Below are positions 7,508 through 14,350 of a DNA stretch of 22,509 bases, one piece after another. Made by a program: the position numbers and the translations under genes. Location of the stretch: assembly GCA_027067035.1 (NCBI GenBank), contig JAMOMO010000465.1:1-22509 (forward strand), in the 5' to 3' direction. Under the pieces are notes generated by a model, which did no database searches, was not told the DNA's origin, and saw nothing but the letters and a program-made list of their open reading frames with translations. The stretch is from Desulfobulbaceae bacterium (lineage in GTDB: Bacteria; Desulfobacterota; Desulfobulbia; Desulfobulbales; Desulfocapsaceae). Positions within the stretch are counted from its first letter, which is position 1. Each line of letters begins with the position of its first letter.

Positions 7508-8026
7508 TTATTGGGGGGTGAGGGTTGCTTTGACCCTGGAGGATTTCTTCTGCCCGCCTTCGGACCCGCCAACGGTGGCAGATGGACGGCTGCCAACCAC
7601 TTCGGAACGTCCTTCGTCGAGATAGTAGATGATGGTTTCTCCGGTGACCAGGTTGGTTCCCTGCCATGCCTTGGCGCCGCCGCTTAAGATTATTTTTCTA
7701 TCTTTGGCAAGATAGTTCATCACCTGCCCGGTTCCCAGCCATTCACCTTTGGTGATCTCCACATTGCCTTCACACATGAGGCGTTTCACTTCCTGTTTTT
7801 TGCCTTCACTGGCGGCAGTGTAGAAAACCGTCATCTTATCTGAACGGATTCGAACATCGCCCTGGGCTGCATCCACATTTCCGGTGAACATGACGTTGTT
7901 GGCCTGTTCAAGGGAGGACATGTGGTCCGCCTCAATGGTTATGGGTGCACTTGCGGCAAAGAGCGGGCCGGCCTGGATAAAAAGAAAAAGCCCGGCAAGC
8001 AGGCATATTGTATATTTGTTTTTCAC
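7508..8026 (-). CDS. lptA: LPS transport periplasmic protein LptA
   Basis: Periplasmic bridge protein that carries LPS between inner and outer membranes. Seen: 172 residues with a GTG start at 8026 preceded by GGAG (spacing 7). The signal peptide MKNKYTICLLAGLFLFIQAG ends in an A-rich cleavage area (LFAASA, about 22-27). The mature part has the OstA-like repeats: PITIEADHMSSLEQANNVMF, then FTGNVDAAQGDVRIRSDKM, CEGNVEITKGEWLGTGQ and YLAKDRKIILSGG, each a beta-strand pair of the jellyroll. The C-terminal 30 residues are Ser/Gly/Lys rich and probably disordered. It is the first gene of the minus-strand operon. No lptC is found upstream, where it often lies; the region to 8271 is non-coding. Confidence 0.92.
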   Translation of the reverse strand: MKNKYTICLLAGLFLFIQAGPLFAASAPITIEADHMSSLEQANNVMFTGNVDAAQGDVRIRSDKMTVFYTAASEGKKQEVKRLMCEGNVEITKGEWLGTGQVMNYLAKDRKIILSGGAKAWQGTNLVTGETIIYYLDEGRSEVVGSRPSATVGGSEGGQKKSSRVKATLTPQ

Positions 8027-8096
8027 AGTAATTCTCCATCTGCACAGGAATGGTAATTTTCGTCACGGATTCAGGTCCTTTGCAATTACCAGGCCT

Positions 8097-8125
8097 AATA
8101 TAATCGTGGTGTGTGGGAAAGTAAA
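8097..8125 (-). promoter_or_regulatory. candidate promoter of lptA-lptB-rpoN
   Basis: Read on the minus strand: TTTACT (8125-8120), a 17-base spacer, then TATATT (8102-8097), a 5/6 match to the -10 consensus. Transcription would start near 8090 and give a leader of about 64 bases before the GTG at 8026. The -35 overlaps one arm of the inverted repeat at 8119-8166. Confidence 0.45.
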
Positions 8126-8166
8126 GAAATCCCGGTCTCTGAAGGAAAAGAAAGATTCCTTTACTT
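8119..8166. repeat. inverted repeat between the lptA and argB promoters
   Basis: AAGTAAAG (8119-8126) is the reverse complement of CTTTACTT (8159-8166). Inside it AAGGAA (8142-8147) pairs with TTCCTT (8156-8161), which overlaps the right outer arm, so the two pairings exclude each other. The left outer arm covers the candidate lptA -35. It could be an operator with half-sites four turns apart, or a chance A+T-rich match. Confidence 0.3.
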
Positions 8167-8216
8167 CAACCAGCTGAGTCAGTAGAATGGAGTGATAGTG
8201 TGTGGTGAAAAGTTCT

Positions 8217-8245
8217 ATGACATTGATTTGAAACAAAAATATAGA
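8217..8245 (+). promoter_or_regulatory. candidate promoter of the arginine operon
   Basis: ATGACA (8217-8222; 5/6 match to TTGACA), a 17-base spacer, then TATAGA (8240-8245; 4/6). Transcription would start near 8252, leaving a leader of about 20 bases with the Shine-Dalgarno GGAGA directly before argB. I see no match to the E. coli-type ARG box here. Confidence 0.5.
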
Positions 8246-8271
8246 CGTTTTTTTGGAAACGGTGGAGAGAT

Positions 8272-9159
8272 ATGCAGCAGAGTATTGACAGGGCCCGCGG
8301 CTTGATTGAATCACTGCCTTATATGCAGGAGTTCCGGCATAAAACAGTGGTTATTAAATATGGCGGCCATGCCATGGTGGACGAAAATCTCAAAAAACAG
8401 TTTGCGCTCGATATCATCCTCATGAAACACATCGGTATCAACCCGGTGATTGTCCATGGCGGCGGGCCGCAGATCAATCGTCTCCTTGACAGGCTTGAGA
8501 TAAAACCAAACTATGTTCAGGGGATGCGGGTCACTGACGGGGAGACCATGAGTGTGGTTGAGATGGTCCTTGTGGGTAAGGTCAACAAAGAGATCGTGGG
8601 TAATATCAACCACTGTGGCGGCCGTGCTGTAGGCCTTTCAGGTCGTGACGGCGACCTTATCTGTGCCGAGAAACTGCGGGTCAACAAGAAAAACGATGAG
8701 AGCCTTAAAGATGCTCCTCCTGAACTCATTGACCTTGGCCGGGTGGGCCAGGTGACCCAGGTGAACCCTGAAGTTCTGCAGGCCCTTGACCAGAAGGATT
8801 TTATCCCGGTAATTGCTCCGGTGGGCGTGGGTGAAGATGGTCAGGCGTTTAATATCAATGCCGATCTTGTGGCCTCTGCCGTTGCCGGTGAGCTGAAAGC
8901 TGCCAAGCTGATACTGCTCACCGATGTGGCCGGAGTCCAGAACAAGGAGGGAACCCTGCTGCGTTCTCTGAAACAGGATGATCTTGAGAATTATATTGAT
9001 AACGGGACCATCAGCGGCGGTATGATTCCCAAAGTTCGCTGCTGCACCGATGCACTTGGTCGGGGAGTACAGAAGACCCATATTATTGACGGCAGGATTG
9101 AACATGCCATTCTGCTGGAGATATTCACCCGTGAAGGGATAGGAACGGAGATAGTCTGA
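8272..9159 (+). CDS. argB: acetylglutamate kinase
   Basis: Second step of arginine synthesis: phosphorylates N-acetyl-L-glutamate with ATP. Seen: 295 residues. VVIKYGGHAM (26-35) holds the phosphate-binding Lys29 and glycines, VHGGGPQI (61-68) is the second Gly-rich loop, and ISGGMIPK lies in the C-terminal half. An N-terminal helix precedes the kinase core (MQQSIDRARGLIESLPYMQE), and the C-terminus has HAILLEIFTREGIGT. Known: this N-helix and C-terminal signature are features of hexameric, arginine-inhibited enzymes, so feedback inhibition by arginine is expected here (inference). Start ATG 8272 follows GGAGAGAT. The stop overlaps the argD ATG by one base (TGATG), so the two are translationally coupled. 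Confidence 0.97.
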   Translation: MQQSIDRARGLIESLPYMQEFRHKTVVIKYGGHAMVDENLKKQFALDIILMKHIGINPVIVHGGGPQINRLLDRLEIKPNYVQGMRVTDGETMSVVEMVLVGKVNKEIVGNINHCGGRAVGLSGRDGDLICAEKLRVNKKNDESLKDAPPELIDLGRVGQVTQVNPEVLQALDQKDFIPVIAPVGVGEDGQAFNINADLVASAVAGELKAAKLILLTDVAGVQNKEGTLLRSLKQDDLENYIDNGTISGGMIPKVRCCTDALGRGVQKTHIIDGRIEHAILLEIFTREGIGTEIV

Positions 9160-10358
9160 TGAGTGATGAAAATGCAAACTGGGCCAGGAGGAGTGACGAC
9201 GTGATTATAGGCACCTATGCCAGGTATCCGGCCACCATGGTCAAGGGAGAGGGCTGTGTCCTGACCGATGCAGATGGAAAACAGTATCTTGACTGTCTGG
9301 CGGGAATTGCCGTCTGCAGTCTTGGTCATTGTCATCCTGCGGTGACCGATGCCATCTGTGCCCAGGCACGTGAACTGGTGCATGTCTCAAATCTCTACTA
9401 TACTGCACCTCAGACGGAACTTGCCGAAATACTCACCGCCAATTCCTTTGCGGATCGCGTCTTTCTGGCAAACAGCGGGGCAGAGGCCAATGAGGCGGCC
9501 ATAAAACTTGCCAGGATCTGCGCCGGGCCGGATCGTTACGGAGTGATCTCCCTTGCCGGTTCGTTTCACGGCAGAACCCTGGCCACAGTAGCAGCCACCG
9601 GGCAGCCCAAGCTGCATGAGGGCTTTGAGCCGATGCCGGAGGGTTTTTCCCATGCACCTTTTGAAAACCTCAATGTCCTTGAGGCGATGATTACGGACCA
9701 GACCTGTGCCATCATGTGCGAACCCCTTCAGGGTGAGGGCGGGGTACGCCCCCTTGAAGTCGAGTATCTCAAAGCCCTTCAGGCGCTGTGTCGTAAACAT
9801 GATCTTCTCTTTATTGTAGATGAAATCCAGACAGGAATCGGGCGGACCGGTACCTTTTTTGCCTATGAGCAGCTGGGGATCGAGCCGGATATCATGACCG
9901 TGGCCAAGGCCCTCGGAAACGGACTTCCCATCGGTGCCATGCTCACCAGAAAAGAGCTTGCCGCCTCCCTGGTTCCCGGTACCCACGGCTCCACCTTCGG
10001 TGGTAATCCGGTGGCGGCAGCGGCAGCGGTTGCCACTCTGAAGGTTATCCTGGAGGATGGCTTTCTGGCTCAAGTGCGGGAGAAGGGTGAATATTTACAG
10101 AAAGGGCTTGAAGAGCTAGCGCAGCGTTTTCCGCACCTTGCCAGCGGGGCGCGGGGCATGGGCCTGATTCGTGGACTTGTTTTGACGGAAAAAGGTGTGG
10201 AGCAGGGGGCTGATATGGTCAAGAAACTTTTTGCCAGAGGAGTGCTCATTAATTTTGCCGGAAATACATCCCTTCGTTTTCTGCCGCCGCTGATTATTTC
10301 CAGAGAGGAAATTGATCAGCTGCTGACGGCTCTGGGTGAAGTTTTGGCAGAATCCTGA
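9159..10358 (+). CDS. argD: acetylornithine aminotransferase
   Basis: PLP enzyme converting N-acetylglutamate semialdehyde to N-acetylornithine with glutamate; class-III members of this type often also act on succinyl-diaminopimelate. Seen: 399 residues, with the NSGAEANEAAIKLAR segment (105-119), SFHGRT (135-140), IVDEIQTGIGRTG (219-231) whose Asp221 contacts the PLP ring, and TVAKALGNGLPIGA (247-260) with PLP Lys250. HGSTFGGNP lies further on. Length is normal. The gene shares one base with argB. About 215 non-coding bases separate it from argF. If the lysine pathway here uses acylated intermediates, this enzyme could serve both pathways; no dapC/dapE is visible in the window. Confidence 0.95.
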   Translation: MSDENANWARRSDDVIIGTYARYPATMVKGEGCVLTDADGKQYLDCLAGIAVCSLGHCHPAVTDAICAQARELVHVSNLYYTAPQTELAEILTANSFADRVFLANSGAEANEAAIKLARICAGPDRYGVISLAGSFHGRTLATVAATGQPKLHEGFEPMPEGFSHAPFENLNVLEAMITDQTCAIMCEPLQGEGGVRPLEVEYLKALQALCRKHDLLFIVDEIQTGIGRTGTFFAYEQLGIEPDIMTVAKALGNGLPIGAMLTRKELAASLVPGTHGSTFGGNPVAAAAAVATLKVILEDGFLAQVREKGEYLQKGLEELAQRFPHLASGARGMGLIRGLVLTEKGVEQGADMVKKLFARGVLINFAGNTSLRFLPPLIISREEIDQLLTALGEVLAES

Positions 10359-10411
10359 ATCTGTTCGCAAGAGAGAGGCTCCATCCCCGTCGAAGGCTCA
10401 CGGATTCAGGA
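10353..10411 (+). repeat. 9-base inverted repeat after argD
   Basis: TCCTGAATC (10353-10361), overlapping the argD stop, is a perfect reverse complement of GATTCAGGA (10403-10411), around 41 bases. There is no T run, so it is unlikely to be an intrinsic terminator. It may fold the 3' end of argB-argD or sit in a leader for argF. Confidence 0.35.
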
Positions 10412-10487
10412 GAATGCGCGGAATGACGGCCACATTTCACGAAAATCTTTGCAAATCAATCCTGTTTTGGGTAAATATGATTTCTTT

Positions 10488-10518
10488 CCCCCTGAAATAA
10501 TGCGATTGGGCGAGGGGG
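10488..10518 (+). repeat. CCCCCT/AGGGGG inverted repeat upstream of argF
   Basis: CCCCCT (10488-10493) can pair with AGGGGG (10513-10518) across 19 bases, 57 bases before the argF start. The remaining 10412-10574 stretch shows no ORF of note and no convincing promoter. Together with the repeat at 10353-10411 it makes the argD-argF spacer structured. Confidence 0.3.
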
Positions 10519-10574
10519 TACAGATTAAAAGGTTTCACCGCTGATGTGGTAGACCTGCTGAAAAGATATGAATC

Positions 10575-11492
10575 ATGGTACACCATTTACAGTCATTACA
10601 GGATTTTAGCAAAGAAGAACTTCTCGGTTTTATTAACCGCGCCATTGAACTCAAAAAAGAACGTCTTGCCGGAGTCAGTCATCAGCAGTTGGCAGGCAGG
10701 ACCGTTGGCCTGATATTTGAGAAACCCTCCACCAGGACCCGTGTCTCCTTTGAGTCAGCCATGTATGGTCTGGGCGGACAGGTGATATTTCTCTCCGGCC
10801 GTGACACCCAGCTTGCCCGTTCCGAGCCTTTGAAGGATATGGCCCGGGTCATGGCCCGTTATGTGGATGGAATGGTGGTGCGGACATTCGGTCAGGAGGT
10901 GGTTACTGAACTTGCGAAGTACTCTTCGGTTCCCGTGATCAATGCACTCACCGACCTTCATCATCCCTGTCAGATCCTCAGTGATATCATGACAGTTGTG
11001 GAGAAAAAAGGCAATATTGAGGAGCTCACCATTGCCTGGGTGGGTGATGGCAATAATATGGCCAACTCCTGGATACAGGCAGCGGGACGCATCGGCTTTG
11101 AGCTGATCCTTGCCTGCCCTGAGGGTTATGATCCCGATCAGGAAATTCTGGCCGATGCCCTGAAGGGTGCGGCGAAACCCATAACCGTGGTGCGCAGTCC
11201 TGAAGAGGCGGTTGCCGCAGCAGATGTTATCAACACCGATGTCTGGGCCTCCATGGGGCAGGAGAGTGAGCAGGAAGAGCGTCTTGCCATCTTCCAGCCC
11301 TTGCAGATCAATGCAGCACTGATGGCCAAGGCACCTGAAGATGCCATTGTTCTCCACTGTCTTCCGGCACACCGGGAAGAGGAGATCACGGAAGAGGTTC
11401 TTGAATCAGATCGTTGTGTGGCCTTTGATCAGGCGGAAAACAAGATGCATATGCACAAGGCGATCCTGGAGAAGCTGCTCGGGAACAACTGA
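10575..11492 (+). CDS. argF: ornithine carbamoyltransferase
   Basis: Makes citrulline from ornithine and carbamoyl phosphate in the cytosol. Seen: 305 residues. The carbamoyl-phosphate loop is EKPSTRTRVSFE (49-60; S-T-R-T-R 52-56), HHPCQ (129-133) is the second phosphate motif, and HCLPAHREEE (261-270) is the C-terminal ornithine-side motif with the catalytic Cys. These define the anabolic OTC family; the C-terminal H-C-L-P motif excludes aspartate carbamoyltransferase. Start at ATG 10575 gives MVHHLQSLQDFS; it lacks a strong Shine-Dalgarno. An out-of-frame ATG 7 bases upstream opens a 13-codon frame overlapping this start. It is 75 bases from argG. Confidence 0.96.
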   Translation: MVHHLQSLQDFSKEELLGFINRAIELKKERLAGVSHQQLAGRTVGLIFEKPSTRTRVSFESAMYGLGGQVIFLSGRDTQLARSEPLKDMARVMARYVDGMVVRTFGQEVVTELAKYSSVPVINALTDLHHPCQILSDIMTVVEKKGNIEELTIAWVGDGNNMANSWIQAAGRIGFELILACPEGYDPDQEILADALKGAAKPITVVRSPEEAVAAADVINTDVWASMGQESEQEERLAIFQPLQINAALMAKAPEDAIVLHCLPAHREEEITEEVLESDRCVAFDQAENKMHMHKAILEKLLGNN

Positions 11493-11539
11493 TTTTCGCG
11501 CTGGTGCCTTACGAAACGAAACAGAGATAAATCTCGCTG

Positions 11540-11554
11540 TCCCATCATGCGGGA
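11540..11554 (+). promoter_or_regulatory. possible Shine-Dalgarno-masking hairpin of argG
   Basis: TCCC (11540-11543) can pair with GGGA (11551-11554), the first bases of the argG Shine-Dalgarno GGGAGAGG, across a 7-base loop. A GAGA/TCTC stem lies just upstream (11524-11535). The stem is only 4 bases, so it is weak. Confidence 0.2.
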
Positions 11555-11567
11555 GAGGTAAAATACA

Positions 11568-12764
11568 ATGGATGTGAAAAAAATAGTACTGGCCTATTCC
11601 GGCGGACTGGATACTTCGGTTATTCTGAAATGGCTGGAAGAAGAGTATCAGTGCCCGGTTGTGGCCTATGCCGCAGATGTGGGCCAGACCGAAGACTGGG
11701 ATGCCATCCGTGAAAAGGGAATGGCCACCGGTGCTGAAAAGGTGATCATCTCGGATCTGCGTGAAGAGTTTGTGACGGATTACATCTTTCCGGCCTTTCG
11801 CTGCAATGCCATCTATGAGGGCTCCTATCTCCTTGGAACATCCCTTGCCAGGCCCATCATCGGCAAGGAGCAGGTGCGTATCGCCCATGCCGAGGGTGCC
11901 GATGCGGTGAGCCATGGTGCCACCGGAAAGGGGAATGATCAGGTACGTTTTGAGCTTTCTTATCTCGGCATTGATCCTGGTCTCAAGATCATTGCGCCTT
12001 GGCGAATATGGGATCTGAATTCCCGTACCAGGCTTGAAGAGTTTGCCAAAAAGCATAATATTCCTGTGCCCACCACCAAGAAAAACCCCTACAGCTCTGA
12101 TGAGAACATCCTTCATATCAGTTTTGAGGGCGGGCTTCTGGAGGATCCGTGGAATGAGCCGGACGAAGATATGTATAAGCTCTCGGTGTCTCCTGAAAAG
12201 GCACCGGACAAACCCACCTATCTTGAGATCGATTTTGAGCAGGGAAACCCGGTGGCCATTGACGGTGAGCGTATGGATCCGCTGCCGCTCTTTGAGGCAT
12301 TGAACAAGGTGGCCGGTGCCAATGGTGTGGGTCGTCTGGATCTGCTGGAAAATCGTTTTGTGGGAATGAAATCGCGTGGTGTCTATGAGACTCCTGGTGG
12401 CACCCTTCTGCGCAATGCCCATCGTGATCTTGAAACCATGTGCATGGATCGGGAAGTGATGCGGATCAGGGATTCTCTGGTTCCCCGCTACGCCGAGCTT
12501 GTTTACAACGGTTTCTGGTTCTCCCCTGAGCGTGAACTGCTGCAGGTGACCATGGATGAGAGCCAGAAGACGGTGAACGGCACCGTGCGCATGAAGCTTT
12601 ACAAGGGGAATTGTGTCTCTGTCGGCAAGAAGTCGGAGCAGTCTCTCTATCAGGAGAGTTTTGCCACCTTTGAAGAGGATGATGTTTATAACCAGGCAGA
12701 TGCCGGTGGCTTTATCCGTCTCAACGGATTGCGGCTTCAGATAGCTGCCATGCAGAAGAAGTAG
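11568..12764 (+). CDS. argG: argininosuccinate synthase
   Basis: ATP-dependent ligase that joins citrulline and aspartate to argininosuccinate. Seen: 398 residues. The N-terminal AYSGGLDTS (9-17) is the PP-loop nucleotide motif of the family. GSYLLGTSLARPII (about 85-98) and AVSHGATGKGNDQVRFEL (about 111-128) are the citrulline and aspartate binding stretches. RNAHRDLETM near the C-terminal third is also typical. Length is normal. A GGGAGAGG Shine-Dalgarno ends about 9 bases before the ATG. The gene is 75 bases from argF and 174 bases from argH; that second gap holds possible hairpins. The very long antisense frame across argG is a codon-bias shadow. Confidence 0.97.
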   Translation: MDVKKIVLAYSGGLDTSVILKWLEEEYQCPVVAYAADVGQTEDWDAIREKGMATGAEKVIISDLREEFVTDYIFPAFRCNAIYEGSYLLGTSLARPIIGKEQVRIAHAEGADAVSHGATGKGNDQVRFELSYLGIDPGLKIIAPWRIWDLNSRTRLEEFAKKHNIPVPTTKKNPYSSDENILHISFEGGLLEDPWNEPDEDMYKLSVSPEKAPDKPTYLEIDFEQGNPVAIDGERMDPLPLFEALNKVAGANGVGRLDLLENRFVGMKSRGVYETPGGTLLRNAHRDLETMCMDREVMRIRDSLVPRYAELVYNGFWFSPERELLQVTMDESQKTVNGTVRMKLYKGNCVSVGKKSEQSLYQESFATFEEDDVYNQADAGGFIRLNGLRLQIAAMQKK

Positions 12765-12780
12765 GCGGTTCCGTTCGGAT

Positions 12781-12831
12781 TTTATTGTGGAATAAAGGAA
12801 AAGCACTTACAAAATGTGAGTTTTATTCTAC
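12781..12831 (+). promoter_or_regulatory. mutually exclusive hairpins in the argG-argH spacer
   Basis: AATAAA (12791-12796) can pair with TTTATT just before it (12781-12786, 4-base loop). Alternatively the longer GTGGAATAAA (12787-12796) pairs with TTTATTCTAC (12822-12831) with one G-U. The central segment cannot do both, as in an attenuator, but both stems are A+T rich and no T run follows. Confidence 0.25.
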
Positions 12832-12851
12832 ATTAGAGGGCAATGCTGCGG

Positions 12852-12883
12852 TTGACACGTTGAGCTGGAAGGACAGGTATGAA
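12852..12883 (+). promoter_or_regulatory. weak candidate promoter before argH
   Basis: A perfect TTGACA -35 lies at 12852-12857, but the best -10-like hexamer, TATGAA (12878-12883), is 20 bases away, longer than usual. It may allow argH some independent expression, or be chance. The rest of the 12765-12938 spacer shows no gene. Confidence 0.2.
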
Positions 12884-12938
12884 CGGTGGGGACACCGGCA
12901 TATCCAAAAGCACTGAGAAGGGGTTCGGTTAGAGAGTA

Positions 12939-14348
12939 ATGGCAATCAGCGACAATAATACACAATCAAAAAAACTCTGGGGCGGCCGCTTTGAAGGGGC
13001 CACCGCGGCCTCGGTTGAGGCCTTCACCGAGTCAATCAGTTATGATCGACGGCTCTATTCCTATGATATTATGGGAAGTAAGGCCCATGCCACAATGCTG
13101 GAGGCAGGGGGAATGCTCTCTTCTGAGGAGCTGACCGCCATTATTGACGGACTGTCTGCCATTGAGAAGAGTATTGATGAGGGCAGGTTCTCATTTAAGA
13201 GTGAGCTTGAGGATATTCATATGAATATCGAAAAGGCACTCATTGATGCCATTGGCCCCGCCGGTGCAAAACTGCACAGCGCCAGGAGCCGCAACGATCA
13301 GATTGCCCTTGATCTCAGGCTTTATCTGCGTGATGAGTGTGATCGTCTCATGGAGCTTCTTGACGACACCCGGCGCGCCTTTGTGGGACTTGCCAGAAAG
13401 TATATGGGGCAGGTGATGCCCGGTTATACCCATCTGCAGCGGGCCCAGCCGGTACTGATCTCCCATCATATGATGGCCTATTTTGAGATGTTCGGCCGGG
13501 ATCGGGAGCGCATTGCCGACTGCAGGAAACGTATCAATATTCTGCCCCTTGGAGCTGCGGCCATGGCTGGTACCGGTCTTCCCATCAATCGGGAAATGGT
13601 GGCGGAGCTGCTGGGGTTTGACAGGGTGACTGCAAATTCCATGGATACCTCGGGAGACCGTGATTTTGCCATTGAGTTTGTCTCCTGCTGCACCATGATA
13701 CAGCTGCATCTCTCACGTCTGTCCGAAGAGCTGGTGCTCTGGTCAAGCCAGGAGTTTTCCTTTGTGAGCATAGCAGACAAGTTCTGCACCGGTTCATCAA
13801 TCATGCCGCAGAAGAAGAATCCCGATATCCCTGAACTTATCCGTGGAAAATCCGGCAGAGTGGTGGGAAGCCTGATGTCGCTCATCACCCTGATGAAGGG
13901 ACTGCCGCTCACCTATAACCGCGATCTGCAGGAGGACAAGGAGCCTGTTTTTGATGCCGTTGATACGGTTTCGGCCTCCCTTGCAATCATGGCTGAGATG
14001 CTTGGCAATCTGGAGTTTAATACCGGACGCATGGAAGATGCCACAAAGACCGGTTTCATGACCGCCACGGATCTTGCCGATTATCTGGTACTCCGTGACG
14101 TACCGTTTCGTGATGCCCATGGTATTGTGGGACGTGCGGTTGCAGCCTGCATTGAACGAGGTTGTGAACTCACTGATTTAACGCTGTCTGAGATCCGGGA
14201 GTTTTCTCCGGTGATCGATGAGGATATTTTTGACGTACTGAGTGTGAGAGGGTCTGTGGATTCGCGAGTATCCACTGGAGGAACCGCTACGCTGCGGGTT
14301 GAAGAGGCAGTCACTGCTGCTGAAAAACAAATGGGACTTGGAGATTGA
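12939..14348 (+). CDS. argH: argininosuccinate lyase
   Basis: Last step of arginine synthesis: splits argininosuccinate to arginine and fumarate. Seen: 469 residues of the fumarase/aspartase superfamily. KLWGGRFEGATA (12-23) opens the enzyme, HSARSRND (113-120) and GYTHLQRAQP (162-171; His165 expected catalytic acid/base region) are the first two conserved regions, and GSSIMPQKKNPD (285-296) is the superfamily signature with the mobile Ser loop. Length matches the family. ATG 12939 has only a weak GAGAG upstream. The stop is 2 bases before the ATG of the lipoprotein gene, and a GGAG in the argH 3' end serves as that gene's Shine-Dalgarno. Confidence 0.96.
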   Translation: MAISDNNTQSKKLWGGRFEGATAASVEAFTESISYDRRLYSYDIMGSKAHATMLEAGGMLSSEELTAIIDGLSAIEKSIDEGRFSFKSELEDIHMNIEKALIDAIGPAGAKLHSARSRNDQIALDLRLYLRDECDRLMELLDDTRRAFVGLARKYMGQVMPGYTHLQRAQPVLISHHMMAYFEMFGRDRERIADCRKRINILPLGAAAMAGTGLPINREMVAELLGFDRVTANSMDTSGDRDFAIEFVSCCTMIQLHLSRLSEELVLWSSQEFSFVSIADKFCTGSSIMPQKKNPDIPELIRGKSGRVVGSLMSLITLMKGLPLTYNRDLQEDKEPVFDAVDTVSASLAIMAEMLGNLEFNTGRMEDATKTGFMTATDLADYLVLRDVPFRDAHGIVGRAVAACIERGCELTDLTLSEIREFSPVIDEDIFDVLSVRGSVDSRVSTGGTATLRVEEAVTAAEKQMGLGD

Positions 14349-14350
14349 AG

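Noticed and set aside
7504..7596. N-terminal extension of LptB by 31 codons
   Set aside because: The extension is Pro-rich, overlaps lptA, and would exceed the usual LptB length; ATG 7503 fits the family start.
8027..8271. ArgR (ARG box) operator upstream of argB
   Set aside because: No sequence resembling the 18-base AT-rich E. coli-type box was found around the argB promoter.
8063..8314. Minus-strand frame of 83 codons as a possible lptC
   Set aside because: It has no membrane anchor followed by an LptC-like fold, runs into the argB coding region, and reads like random A+T-rich sequence.
11406..12806. Very long open frame (about 466 codons) on the minus strand across argG
   Set aside because: It lies antisense to an intact argG with all family motifs, has no ribosome site or recognisable domain, and such frames arise from codon bias on the opposite strand.
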